From Tachypleus tridentatus (lineage: Eukaryota > Arthropoda > Merostomata > Xiphosura > Limulidae), in assembly GCF_004210375.1 (NCBI RefSeq), contig NC_134829.1, positions 23,638,034-23,702,033 of the forward strand: 64,000 bases of DNA, written 5' to 3'. The translations under genes and the position numbers were made by a program. Under the pieces are notes generated by a model. That model was not told the DNA's origin and did not search any database. It saw nothing but the letters and a program-made list of their open reading frames with translations. Shown here piece by piece: positions 48,334-61,100 of the stretch. Position 1 is the stretch's first letter. Each line of letters starts with the position of its first letter.

Positions 48334-49749
48334 ATGTCAAACTTTGTTCTTTCTTAACACTACTGCTGAAGTCTAAACATACCTTATAACACTGCCACCT
48401 TCTTCTATTATTAAGATTCTTGAACAATTTTATTACACAAAGAAACAATGATACTCTAAACTTAAACTCCTAAATATAAAGAGCAAAGCATTGACGTTTA
48501 AAAACATCTGCATCCATTACGAGATCTTAAAGAGTAGGATAGTTATTTTTACATATTGTTAAAAGCCTATCCACAATCAGCAATCTGAGAAAAACTTCAA
48601 CTTTTCTTGTAGTTTGTGTAGAGATTTAACAATACAGCAATAGTAATAACACAGTCCAAGGAATCCTCTTACCTCATACAAGTTCTATAGTGTGGGATAA
48701 TTTTCAGTAGATTAAATAGTGGTTAGTAATATGTGCACTAGGAAATTCACCTGTTAATGTAATAATTTACACTTAAGGTTCTCTTTCCTCAGTTGTTATA
48801 ATACTTCTCTTAACATGTCACTTCTAAGTAGGTGTTTACAAAATTTCATGGTAGTCTTGCAAGAACACATTCTATTAGTCTTTTAAATGTAGGAAATGCA
48901 TTACTTGATCCAAATAGTAATACAAACTGCCACAATCCACTTCTGCAATAAAAATTATATTTTCTTGACTCACAGTTATTGGTATCTAATTAAAAAAAAA
49001 CAAAACATTGATCCATAGAAAACATCCAAAGTAGAACAAGTGCTTGACATTGAAGTGGAATTCTGCATTGTGAGTTCATTTCTTTTCTGGTAGTCATCCT
49101 TCTTCACTAGTACAGTTGATGTCAGATTAGTACTATCTATAATTGCTTTTCATTCTTTCATGGCTCTATTTCTTTTTATGTTTAGCTTGTTATGCAAATT
49201 GATGTCATCTGGCCAACTGGCATATTGGAGCTGCATCTGTAACAGCTTATAAAATTTGTCTAGCCTAAATCATAAAGTTCACCGAGAAGATGTTTTGGTA
49301 TTCTGTGAGAATGCCACATAACTTGTATTGTTGATTAGTTGTAAGACTTTCACACCTCTTGTCATAAAGCTCCTGTGAGATTTTAAGCTCTCCTGATGTT
49401 TAGATTTGAGTTCCTATAACTTGTTTATAAGGTGACTTTATGACAGTATTTAATGTAGAATTAATCTGGTTCTCATGGTTTTTTTATATGTATGCTCATA
49501 ACCGTAATTTGATTTTCTTCAAATCCACAGGAAAAAAAAAAGTTCCAACTAACAGTCTCTTAGGACATGCTGGAGTTTTGGTTTTACCCTGTCCCAGTCA
49601 CTAGTCCTACAGTTGTCTCTAATAAATCCTGGCACAAATATTTCATTTACTAATGTGTAATAATTGCCCTCTTTATTGTCACTGGAAGTTCATCTTCTAA
49701 CATTGTAAGTGTCATGTAATGCACATGGATTAACTAGTTACTATTTAAA
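48334..49749. other. Intergenic AT-rich stretch
   Basis: No gene or repeat family recognised. It may include distal 3' sequence of the MYO6 transcript, which runs leftward, but nothing in the sequence shows this. Confidence 0.4.
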
Positions 49750-49828
49750 TTAAGCACAATGCTACACCATGGGCATCAAAACCCAGTTCCTGGTATTGCA
49801 AATCTGCAGACATACCACTGTGCCAATT
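49750..49828 (-). mobile_element. SINE family B, degraded
   Basis: aattaagcacaatgctacac, catcaaaacccagttcctgg, aaatctgcagacataccact: minus-strand family B with an internal deletion. Confidence 0.75.
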
Positions 49829-50202
49829 GTTTAAAATATATGTAACCTTATATCAATATCTTTACGAAACCCATTCCCAATATGCAATATTTCTTGATGT
49901 CATTTACTGACACATCATGCAATCTAAAGCAGCTTACACAGTTAGGGCTTCTTCCAACTTTTTCTTGTTGGAACTTTATGATCACTTGATATTGATTCTA
50001 TTTTGAATATTGCAAATTGCTAAGTCACATAACAGTTATAATGATATACAGTTGTTGGGGGTACAGACTATATGAAAATGCACTTATGACATTGTTTTTT
50101 TATTTCTTATGTAGTGTGACCCCACCAGAAATTAACTGCTATAACATAAAATATTCATACACTCGGGTTATAAAGATGTATTTAGTTTGGACATTTAGTA
50201 TG

Positions 50203-50312
50203 TGTGTATGTTATAGCAAAGACACATCAGGCTATCTGCTGTGTCCACCAAGGGAAATCAAACCCGATTTTAGCGTTGCACATTTGAAGACTTCTGGTGT
50301 TCCAGCAGGGGA
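50203..50312 (-). mobile_element. SINE family C, degraded
   Basis: atagcaaagacacatcaggc tatctgctg, gtccaccaagggaaatcaaa, gattttagcgttgca; diverged. The overlapping open frames at 50017-50475 are chance. Confidence 0.7.
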
Positions 50313-50509
50313 CTTGGACAGTTTCAAAGATGGAGAAATTGTTTGTGCTTAATGACATATGAAAACCAAAGAATATGAATCCATTTGTAGGACCAGAACC
50401 ACCCATAGAGAGATGCATAACAAGTACTTCAATAATGATAAGTGCAAAATACAGTGTTTTGTAACAGCTCAGCATTCAAGAACATAAAGGTTAATCACAA
50501 AATCTGTCT

Positions 50510-50645
50510 ACTTACTCCAAGCAACAGTATGTAACAATAAAGAAAGATCTCCATCTGGGAAGTCATGCAAGTCATATGTACAAAAGTTGTTTACATAACT
50601 AAATAATCCATTGCATACATCAATCAGCAGAAAATAGAATGAAAT
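50510..50645 (-). repeat. Unnamed interspersed repeat family U, copy 4 (fragment)
   Basis: Minus strand: aaacaacttttgtacatatg, cccagatggagatctttctt, ttacatactgttgcttgg; closest to copy 2. Confidence 0.6.
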
Positions 50646-51690
50646 GAGAATTAATGCTATTTCATACAAAAACATATCAGTGAAGTCATTAGCTGCAGTG
50701 CCTATGAACCTTCAAAATTATTTTAATACAACTTACTGAACCTAATTATATTCAAATATCATGACCAAGGTTAAAATAAGAATTTTCAGCATATGGATTG
50801 GAAACTACCTTATTTATACAAAGTTGGCTGGACCATGCAAGATATTGGAGTCCCAGACCAAATATGGTTAACATTAGCAATATTTTTTTCTTGTTTTATG
50901 ACAATGAATACTCCTAGTTAGATTGGTATATAAAATTAGGAATATTATTTACTAATTTAATTTTTGGTTTTTATCTATGATGTTAGTTTATCAAATGTTA
51001 ATATTTTGCAAGAAGCTTGTTAAATAATAAATAAACAATAAGATTCCCCCCAGCTACAATTCTTTTAGAAAAAAACAAACAACTTTCATTTATTTTTTTA
51101 CTATTTCCTCTCTTCCTTTTAATTTTTCTGCCAACTTCATTAGCACCCAACATAATAACCTTTTATAAGAAACCATATTGGAGGTTATCTGAATATGAAG
51201 ACAAAAAGATCAGTTGTAGTGTCTTTATGGAAGGAACTAGAAGCTCCATCATAATTTCCAACTGATATTACACAAAGAAAAGTTTTATAAACCACAAGTT
51301 TTGTTGTTTAACATTAGTTTTCTAAATAAAATCTTCACAACAAATATTGAACTAATATAAAAATTCTCAAATATACACTTGAGATATTTTTTAAAAGAAC
51401 ATTATGTTGGTAATTTTCCAATCATAGGTGATTTAATTACACTTAAAGGTCATATATACTTTTTTTCCCAGGTTCCTCAAAATTATAATTTAAAAACTGT
51501 CAAGGCCTAAAACTTCTCACAAAAGAAATATTTCAGGCAAATATGCTTGCTGGTTTGAAGTGATTATCTTTTTTAGAGCATACTTAAATTTCTCTTGGTT
51601 ACTTAAATTGAATGGTCTAAAAAGTTAGTCAAAGAGGAAATTAAGACATCCAACAGACTGCAGTGTGAAAATGTTATGCTGTATAAGTGT
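50646..51690. other. Intergenic AT-rich stretch
   Basis: Nothing recognised. Confidence 0.4.
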
Positions 51691-51699
51691 GTGTTTAAA

Positions 51700-52330
51700 G
51701 GTATGGAGTTTTAAATAACATTAGGTTGTAATGGTTGATCAGTCTCTTAAGTCATCCAAGCAGTGTGCTGTTGCTAGTGGTAGAATAAATAGGATTTTAA
51801 GTTGTATCTACAGAAATATTGAAAACAAGTCTAAATATGTTATAATTTCATTGTATATGTCACTTGGTTAGACCACATTTGGAGTATTGTGTTTAAGTCA
51901 CTGAATTATAAGAAAGGGTTCAGAGTTAGTAAAATGGTACCTGGGATGGAGGGTTTGTGTTACATGTGAAGAGATTGATTCTTAAAATTGTGTTCTCTTG
52001 AAAAAAGAAGTTGGATAAATTCTGAGTGAAGTGTTTAAGATTGTAAAAGGAATTGGTAACATTGATGCATCAATATTTTTCATGCTCAATGGTGAGAATT
52101 ATCAAACTAGGAGACACAAATATAGATTTAGACAAGGCATAAGCCATCATCTTCAGCTAAAAATATTTTATTTTTCAAATAGAATGGTTGCCCTATAGGA
52201 TTGGTTGCCAACAGATGTTGTAAAGGCATCAAATTTGATTTTGATTTTGATTTTTAATTAATTTATTTGATAGTTTTAAGGTTGGCTTAGATGATGGGAC
52301 AGCCAAAGTAGGCCAACAAGTCTGTTGTTT
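51700..52330 (+). mobile_element. LINE 3' end fossil (CR1/jockey-like)
   Basis: Fragments match the region after the RT domain seen in many CR1-type LINEs: LVRPHLEYCV near 51.87 kb (the family's …SLVRPxLEYCxxVW…), a KRLILKIVFS-like segment, and IEWLPYRIGCQQML near 52.2 kb (…NRVVxxWNxLPxxVV…). Many stops. Confidence 0.65.
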
Positions 52331-54900
52331 TTCCCAAACAGTATGTTACATTACTTTAACCCAAATACTCCAGAATATTATTCACACCTCAGAAGCATTA
52401 ACCTAATTTTTGCCAAACAACAACAATAAAAAGAATACTTATTACATTTGAGTGGTTGAAATACTATTATACAATTTGTTTCTTGAAAAACCTTCAGAGA
52501 CTGAATAAAGAACATAGTGCTCATTTGGAATTAAACAAAGTTATACAAAGGGCTACCCGTGTTCAAATATCCAACACTCTTTTTAAGTAAACCTATTCCT
52601 TGTGTAATATATTAGGTTTCTAGAAACAAGGCACAAAATATGATCAAAAACTTATCAACATATTTTCTTAATGCTTTAGGATAAAACAATTTTAATTGAG
52701 TGTACTATACAAAAATTGCTCCTATATTGTTTTGCAAGATCATAATACAGAGGAAACAAACATATATGTTTTCTGTATTATCACATAGAGAAAAATGTGT
52801 AGATATCTTAAATGAAAGAAAATTAAAATGACAAAAATATTAGTAAAATATTATTCGTCTTCTTTTAGTGCAGAACTAAATTATTTTATTTGAGAACCTC
52901 AACAGAGCTTATTAAAGCTATAGTGAAATAACCTTCATTGCATAATAATAAATATTTTGTGCCAGGCTTTGTATTAAGTTTCAAGATTTAAACATACTAC
53001 AAATTGAATTTAGATGTTCACGTAATACAGTAAATAAACAGCTATATAAATTACATATGGGCATATTTTGAAAGACTGTTAGACACAAGTGACAAATTAC
53101 ATTCTACTTTGTCAAAGTTTTATTTTCCAATTAGTAAAATCTACATCATTTTATTTCAAGTGTATAAATAATTGTAAACTAAAACCAATATTGACATCAA
53201 TAAAGTACTGGCTATTTTAATATTTAACAATTACAGTTTACTAATGTTTTTGCAACTTACACTGTAGTACTACATCAATATTAATATGGCCTGACATCAT
53301 TAAGGTGCAACTTATATGAAGTTAAACATAAAAATTAACAAAATTGAAATTTTAGTGAGGCAAAGCAGGCACTGCTTCATAGTGTGGATTTGTAACTTGT
53401 AATGTTTTGTACTTTAACCAAAAACATTCATAAAAATCTTTTAAATTAGCATAACAGCTCTGTTTGTTCAGCAAAGACGTAAATAAACTCTTTCAGGTAA
53501 TGACTGTATAAATCATTAAACAGGGTTGAATTTTATCATTTCTCATAGTGCAGAGCTACTTTGCAGTTGAATCAACATACATTTAAATTTAATTAATCAT
53601 AACATTATACAACCAAAATCAACCTTATTTTCATAGTATAATATGATGAAGTATAGCCTGAAATATGGTTATGAGTAATTAAAACTTATACCTTCATAAT
53701 TTTATTTCGTTTTTTTGTTGTTTTTTCTATACTTACATCTTGCAGAAATCACAGTAATACAAAGATAACCACGTATACAATAAGGATATTTAAACTGGTG
53801 AAGTGTTAAAAACTAGCATGTGTGTAAATTTCAAACTATTAAAATGCAATTTTTTAACTGCACACAGTTAATAAGATACTTAATGAAGTTACTGATGCTT
53901 CCATAAATATATTTTGTATACAGTTAAAAACTGCAGTTTTATTATCTATTTCATTACACACTGTTTATAATTGTATTTCATTTTTAAGAGTGATTGAATA
54001 TTAAATTTCTATCTTAGTTTACTCTTGTTACTTAGCTCAATCCCTTTTATTCTATGTACTTCTCTACCTAGTCTTTACGTAACATGTGGAATCAAAATAA
54101 GTTTATTGGAAAAGTTACATTTTATTAACAGGACCTTAATCTTATTGTCTTTAAGGAAAGGTCAATCAGACACTTAAACTTAATTGAGGATACTAATTTT
54201 ACATTACTTCTCTTTAAATTTATTTTGATTATTGTTAAAATATGACACGTGAGATACAATTAACAGAAGTGTTTCATTACAAGATCTACAATGTTCTAAA
54301 TTGCTGCAAAAACTTTTTGGAGCTGAGGTTAAAATAAGAGTTCTTTTAAAAACAAAATAGATAGAGAGAGAGATCTTAATCTGCCAAGTGTATATTGATA
54401 TATACAATTTTTCAATTCAAATGTTATGCATTGAATATGGAATAAAGAAAAGCACCACCACAAAAAATTTCAAGTATCATAGTTATTATTTATTACCATT
54501 AAACCTTTCTGGGAAGAACAAAGACAACTACATGATTTGCAAACCTTTAAGTAAAATGAAAATAAATTACCAAAATTAGTGACTCTATAATTGTATAAAT
54601 ACTTCTGCAAATCAAAAACTATCCACAACCTAAGTAAGCAAAGTGAAAAGCTTTAACTCCAAATGATTGAAACTGTATAGTCTGTGAAAACAAAACTAAA
54701 TAATAAATGCTAACAAAATTTGGTAAAATTTCAAAGATTCTAAAGAGCTACTAAATTTGTCTAGAGGAAAGATTTACTTAACGTAAATTCAATTAATTTA
54801 TTTTAACAATAAGAACTTCTGTTGGTTGTTTTTTTATCTTATGTGCATTACCTTCACATTTATAGCCGAGATCTGATTTTGCCACAAATATACGTTGCAG
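52331..54900. other. Intergenic AT-rich stretch before the MYO6 3' end
   Basis: No SINE of families A to C apart from a doubtful fragment near 52530. It could hold a long MYO6 3' UTR, as several AATAAA hexamers on the minus strand would allow. Confidence 0.4.
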
Positions 54901-54920
54901 CTCAGCAACAAAAATTAAAG

Positions 54921-54926
54921 TTTATT
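54921..54926 (-). terminator. Candidate polyadenylation signal of MYO6
   Basis: TTTATT on the + strand, AATAAA on the minus strand, 58 bases past the stop. Another lies at 54797-54802. Confidence 0.4.
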
Positions 54927-54983
54927 GATATACCTAACTGTTTTTGTTACAAAGTTTCATTTCTATCCGAGTTTTCTGCTTAG

Positions 54984-55138
54984 TTAACTTATTTTCCGAG
55001 CCTGGAAATATGTTTTGTTCTCTCCTCCATTTTTCATCCATTCTTTTCCAAAAACATGTGGAAGTATCTCTGCACCTTTTTTTCGAGTAAGACCTGTTTC
55101 TTCAAGGGTCAGTTCACACATTTGCATGTCATCTTTAC
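54984..55138 (-). CDS. MYO6: MYO6 last coding exon
   Basis: Completes Gly, then [50 protein letters not shown] (in blocks) and stop TAA at 54986-54984. The end is about 15 residues shorter than in human. Confidence 0.95.
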
Positions 55139-58100
55139 CTGAAGAGGAGATAGTCATGTGGAAAGTAAGTTTCAGTATACAAGAAACATGATACGTGGTT
55201 TTTGATTTTAAACAGATTAAAATATTACAGTTGTGTAGTAAAACTGTTTATGCTTATATATTAATTGCACAGAGGAGAAACAGATGTAATAAAAGATGTT
55301 AAACTGGGTGAATTTCAACATGTTGTACTAACAGAATAAACAAACCTGCAACAAGAAGAATCGGAAACCTCCCTGGATGTATTTCCATTTGACGAGCAAT
55401 ATATGGACCATCAAAATGAGCATACCACATTCCAACTTCTGATGCTGAAGCACCTGCTCGTAAGAACGGCATGCGAAAGTACCGCTGACGATGGTCTGGG
55501 TTTTTAGGTTGTCTCTGAGGGAGAGGTGGTGGAGCTGTAGAATAAAATAACATGTTTAAACAAATAATCTAAGATAAATACTGTAATTTTGACATGCATT
55601 TTTTAATAGTGGTAAAAGTGTACTAAATGTATGTATTATCACTGTAATGAGCTAATGATTAGTATAAATTTTTGAACTGAAACTTTTTTAAATTTCATTT
55701 TAACAAAGACACTGTCAACATACTTGTGTCTGTAACAGACTGTGGAGCTCTGCCCTGTGGATTTTCTCCCTTTTTGATATTCTTACGCTTCCAGGAATGA
55801 TAGACCTTAAGACGCCGATGGAATTCCTCTCGACAAGCTTCTAATAATTCCAAGTCTGAAAAACAATACTATAGGCATGAGTATACAATCTGTAACAAAT
55901 CAAATGAACTAGAACAGAAAATAGGTACTCTTCACTCCTTTTGTAAACTAGAATCTAAGAAAGATATTTTTCTTGCTTTGAAAATGTCATATAAAAACTA
56001 CATTTAAAGTTTGGACTCATGGTCAAGTGGTCTTTATTTTTTTAATTCTATATTTCTGTGAGATTATAAGAAAAGTGAAAAGATAATTTATCAGTTCAGA
56101 AGATACTAGTTTTTAATCAACAGAACAATTTTTTTTTTTCAATTAGGTAGGACTAGCAGTGTATTTAATATCAACGCAATCAGAGCAATGCATCAACTGG
56201 AATTTCATATTGCAAAGTAAGGCAAAAAAAAACTTGTACATCTGTACACCTATAGCTGATCAGTATAGAGATCCCTAAGACAATTGTACCGAGTGAGTTG
56301 AAGTGTTAAAAATGCTCTGAACCTAAACTAACAAAACCTTAGTTGTTACAGCTATCTGTTCAATTGTGTTATAGTTATAAAACTAGTAAAATTTAGGCCT
56401 CAAAGCTTCCTTCAGAATGAAGGACGTTACAAGTGAATGTATCAATAAAACTATACAAGTAAAATAAACCAAATACACATTCTGTCTTGTGTTTAAATAG
56501 TAAATAATAAATTAGGAAGTAAATAAATGCACTAAACAATAGTTGTTTAGAAAAAGAAGTATTGTGTATATGTAAAAATTCATGTTTTTGGTTTTTTTTT
56601 CATCTTTCACAAGAAAATTCATGCACACCATAAACTAGTACTGCACTTGTAGTATTATTCCTATATTATTTAAAACAGTTAAATTAATGGATGCAATACC
56701 ATTTATACATACCGCAAGATGTATTGATTGTATCCCGAAGCTTTGAATACGTCCATTTAGAAAGATTGTACTTTTTATTTGCTTGTTGTTGTCTATTCTT
56801 AATGACAGTGGATGATCTGTCACACATGAAAAGAAAAAACTTCTTTTAATAAAAATGTAAACCTAAGTAACATATCAAAATACTTAAGCACTTAAGATTA
56901 ACCTGTTCAGTGCCGTAGACAAGATAACTCGTCCAAGCCAATTGGTAACACAGTGCCATGGACCAGTTAATTCGTTCTCAATAGTACCTAACTTCAACGC
57001 TAGATGTCAGCACCACACATGCATTTAACCTACTTACAAATTGTTTCACTTTTGATCCAAAATGGTGTCATGAAAAAAAAATTACAAAATGAAGAAGCAT
57101 TAGAGTTGTATTGTAGCAGCTGAAATACTTGGCAGTCAACAGGTTAAAGAAAGGTGCTACATGCAGATCTCTACTCAAAGATGTGCTACAATACATGAGT
57201 CTACAGATCAAACCCAGTTTAATAATAATGCTACTTATTTACTTCTATTTTCATTAATTTTTATATTTTTTTACTTACCAATACTTTAAAATCAAGATGT
57301 TCGAATAACAAAATTGACATTCTTTATAGAATTGAATAAACGTAATAGCTTAGCAAACCTGGGAAGTGTCGGAGTCGGTGGAATATCTTCTACCACACTA
57401 TTGTTATCCTGAGCCAATCGTAAAGCCAGCTCGTGATCACGGCATTCTTGTTCCAACTGTTCTTTCCTTTCAAAAAATATGTAAACTTTATTAACTAATG
57501 GTACATAACAAACTGTGAGTACTGAAAATAAGTTGACACATTAGATTAGTTTTTCAACTGTTTACTGTAGGACTTCTAATACAGGTAATAAGTTATAAAA
57601 TTCTGAATACATTAAGCAATTAATAGTAGCTTATGAAAACTGTCCTGTACCTTCTTGCTGATTCTTCTCTTTCTAACTTCAACTGGGCTTCCATGGCAGC
57701 CTATACAATGATGTCAAAATATTTTAAGAAAGGATACTTGTATGAAATGATAAAATTACTTCAGAAACAAAAAATCAGCTGCTGTGTTCAAAATAAATAA
57801 AGGGTCATATTAAACCTCAAAAAATTATTGCTATTTGACTATAATGATATTAAAATTTAGAAAATATTAATTATTAAACTTTCAGAAAAAACAAACTTTC
57901 CCTGCAAGTTTAACTACATAAACATAACCCAATATTAACACCAATTTAAATGAAACACGAGTAAAGTAAATTTAGAGAAAAGAAATTGAGATAGAAACAT
58001 TTAATTAATGCTCTGAAGTATTGGGTGGAAGGTAAAACATTAAATTGGCAAAAATATGCTCAGAGAAGAACCACAGTAAGAAGACCTGTATGGTTCAGGC

Positions 58101-61100
58101 ACAATGCTCCTAATTATGATATATTGGCCAAAAGGTATACAATTGGTCAGTAGTATCTTTCACTACAGCTAAAAGACAAACAATGCCCAGCAACATCATA
58201 CCATGATCCATAGAACTATCTGAATCCTGGCACTCTAACCACTAGGCTAGTGGTTTCCAAACTGTGTGTTATGACAAGTTGCTAGGGTTGTCAGAAGAGT
58301 TCACCAAACAAATAGTAGTTGAGAACATAAATGAATAAAACTTAAAATCCATATTGTTGCAGCAGGAGTGTTGTGCAAACCAAGGTAAATGATTAGGGGT
58401 GTCATCAGCACATAAAGGAACAACTGCTCAAGGCCCTACCCAATCTATGATTTTGTGTGTTCCCAAATAAGGCTTCTTAGGAACTTCTGACTGAATGAAC
58501 AAATATTTCTCTGAAGTAAGTAATGTACTGACTTTTTAATTTCTTCTACTGTAGGTTCTTTAAGTTAATAAAAGCTGCAGAATAAATAAGAATAAATATA
58601 GATGTATTACAATAGAAGAGCTAACTTTAAACATTCAAAAAAAAATTAAATTACAGAAATACTTTATAAAAAAACTATTTTTACAAAAAGTATATTACCA
58701 GATCTTACACTAAGTACTACTAATATATATTTAACGTACAATCTATAATTTAATGTGTGGTATTCAATAGTACTACAAAAAACAAGTGCTTCAATACACA
58801 TCCCATACCGCTAATTTTTGGTCCTCCTCTTCTTGTTTCCTTCGTCTTTCTTCTTCAGCTATTCTTTCTGCTTCTAACTGTGCCTTTCTGTGGACATTGA
58901 TGGATATTTATCAGGCACAACTCATTATTACATTTTAAAATGTATTAAAAACACAGTTTAATGCAAACAAAATATCATGAGGTTATTATTTTATTGCACT
59001 ATATTCTTTAAATAGGATCTTAATTAGTATAAGATTACCAATTTAATATGAAAAATAGTACATGTCAAAATTCCAGGTCACTACAATTCATGTATCACAT
59101 TGTTTTTCAGATCATTTTATTAGGTTGCCCAGAAATAAATGTCCTTTTTGAACGGAGAAGTTTGTAAAAGTATAAACCATTGTTGTAAAACATGCTTTAA
59201 TCAAAGAAAGCACCATTTGTTTCAACACACTTTTGCCAACATGTAATGATGCTGTTTATGCCCTTGCTTTAGAAATCAGAGTTTTTATGGGCAGTAAACC
59301 CCCTGATAGCTTCTTCTGCAACTGCCTATTTTTGAAAGCATTTATTGTTCAAAAAGTTGTATAAGTGCTTGATAAAATGGAAATCTGTAGGGGAAGGGTC
59401 TGGGAATAAGGTGGATGAAGCAGAACCTCGACTCCCAATTTGTTCAATTTTTGGAGCATCATCCTTGACAGGTCTCATAATGCCAATTTTGTTGATCTTC
59501 AGTCAGCTCATGTGGAACCCACTTATCCAACTTTTTTGTCTTTCCAATTGCTCTCAGATGGTTGACAATGCTTGATGTGCTTGTGCCTAGTTTTCCTGCA
59601 AGCTCACGTACTGTTGTGCAAGAGTCTGTCTCAACTGCTTTCCTTAATGTGTTTTCATCTAAGGATGGCTTCCTTCCATGACCTTTGTTGTCTTCAAAAC
59701 TTTCACCTCCAATGTTGAAACCTTCAAAACCAACATTGAATTGTACGTTCAGTAACAGATCCATGACTGAATAGTTGGTTAATATTCCATGTAGTTTTGG
59801 TAGCCTTTTGTCCAAGTTTGAGGTCGTAAAGGAAAATCAAACGAAAGTCCTTCTTGTCCATGCTACCTTGAAGGTTGCAAAACTTGTTCTGAGTAGAGTT
59901 GAAACAGCAGATAATCAAGACACCTTGTAAGTGACAAAAGTTGGATTAAACCAATCAACCAATGATAAGTAATCCAACATTCAGCTTCTAAATATCATCA
60001 TGAGAATTCCAACATCTATTTTTGGACAACCCAATACCAGTAAAAGTATATTTACTTCATTTCACATACTTTTTACGTATCTCTTCTTCCTCACGTTTTT
60101 TTCTTTCTTCTTCTTCCTTTCTCTTCCTTTCTTTTTCCATCTCTTCTTGAATTTTTCGTAAGCGCTCTTGCTCTTCTGCTATCTTTTGTTTTTCTAGCTT
60201 GCGCTTCAATGCTACCAGAGTGTCATTCATGGCCATCATCAATCTCGTGTAGTTCTGTTTAATTTCAGCTTCCTTCACGTCTGTTGTCTATGGACATAAA
60301 AAAATTGTTCATATATCCTCAAATCCATACATTACTGCTTGTCTATACAGCTGTTGTAGAAATATATTATATTGTTCAGTATATACCCTCTGTTACTACT
60401 TTATATTTTAAATCCATGTTATGAACAACTTTTCGTATATCAGTATACAAATGCATCATGTACTTATTTAACACTATTGGAACCACTATATTCTCATTGA
60501 AACACTGGAATATTATGTTTGCCTTATTATGTTATTTTTTATTTTTTACAACAACAGACTTCAATGTGTAATTATGATTTTAACTCATTTAACCCTTTCA
60601 CGACAGATCACAGGTCAAAGGCCATGTCATCACGTTTGTTGATTTGCAGTTACAATTTTGTTGAACTACTATTTCATGAATTTATGGTCTACATACTGAA
60701 TCAAATTGAGTGGTCCTATTCACCTCTTTCCACCTTGGGTAATGGTCCCTTATATCCACTTACTTCAGTACGTGTTATGTGAATAACCAATCAACAGCTT
60801 AGAATATACCCAGAGTGATTTTCCTTGTCATTTTAATCTTTAAAAGTGCTACACCGTTCTTTCGATTCTTCAGTGAGGTAAGTGTTGTCTTTAGTGTGAT
60901 AGAAGTTTTATATTTTTTAAAAAATAAATGCATCTTACTTACTAAGCTTAATAAATTATAGTGGACTTCAACAGTATCAGTGTAGTTATTTACAATTTTT
61001 TTGGTTATTCAACTGTATAAATAAAATTTTTAAAATAATTTCTTTTATATCCCCACATGTGAAATTTTAAAAGGATTATCAACCTATGTCCAGCAGCAAC

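Noticed and set aside
50017-50352. 111-codon + strand frame, longest single frame in the spacer
   Set aside because: Its second half is a degraded family C SINE; no homology recognised.
58240-58490. Possible hAT-like repeat (tagtggtttccaaactgtgt) in a MYO6 intron
   Set aside because: Only one end looks like a terminal repeat; no partner end or second copy found.
60586-60800. Possible second piggyBac-like MITE (ttaaccctttcacgacag)
   Set aside because: No inverted partner end with TTAA was found downstream.
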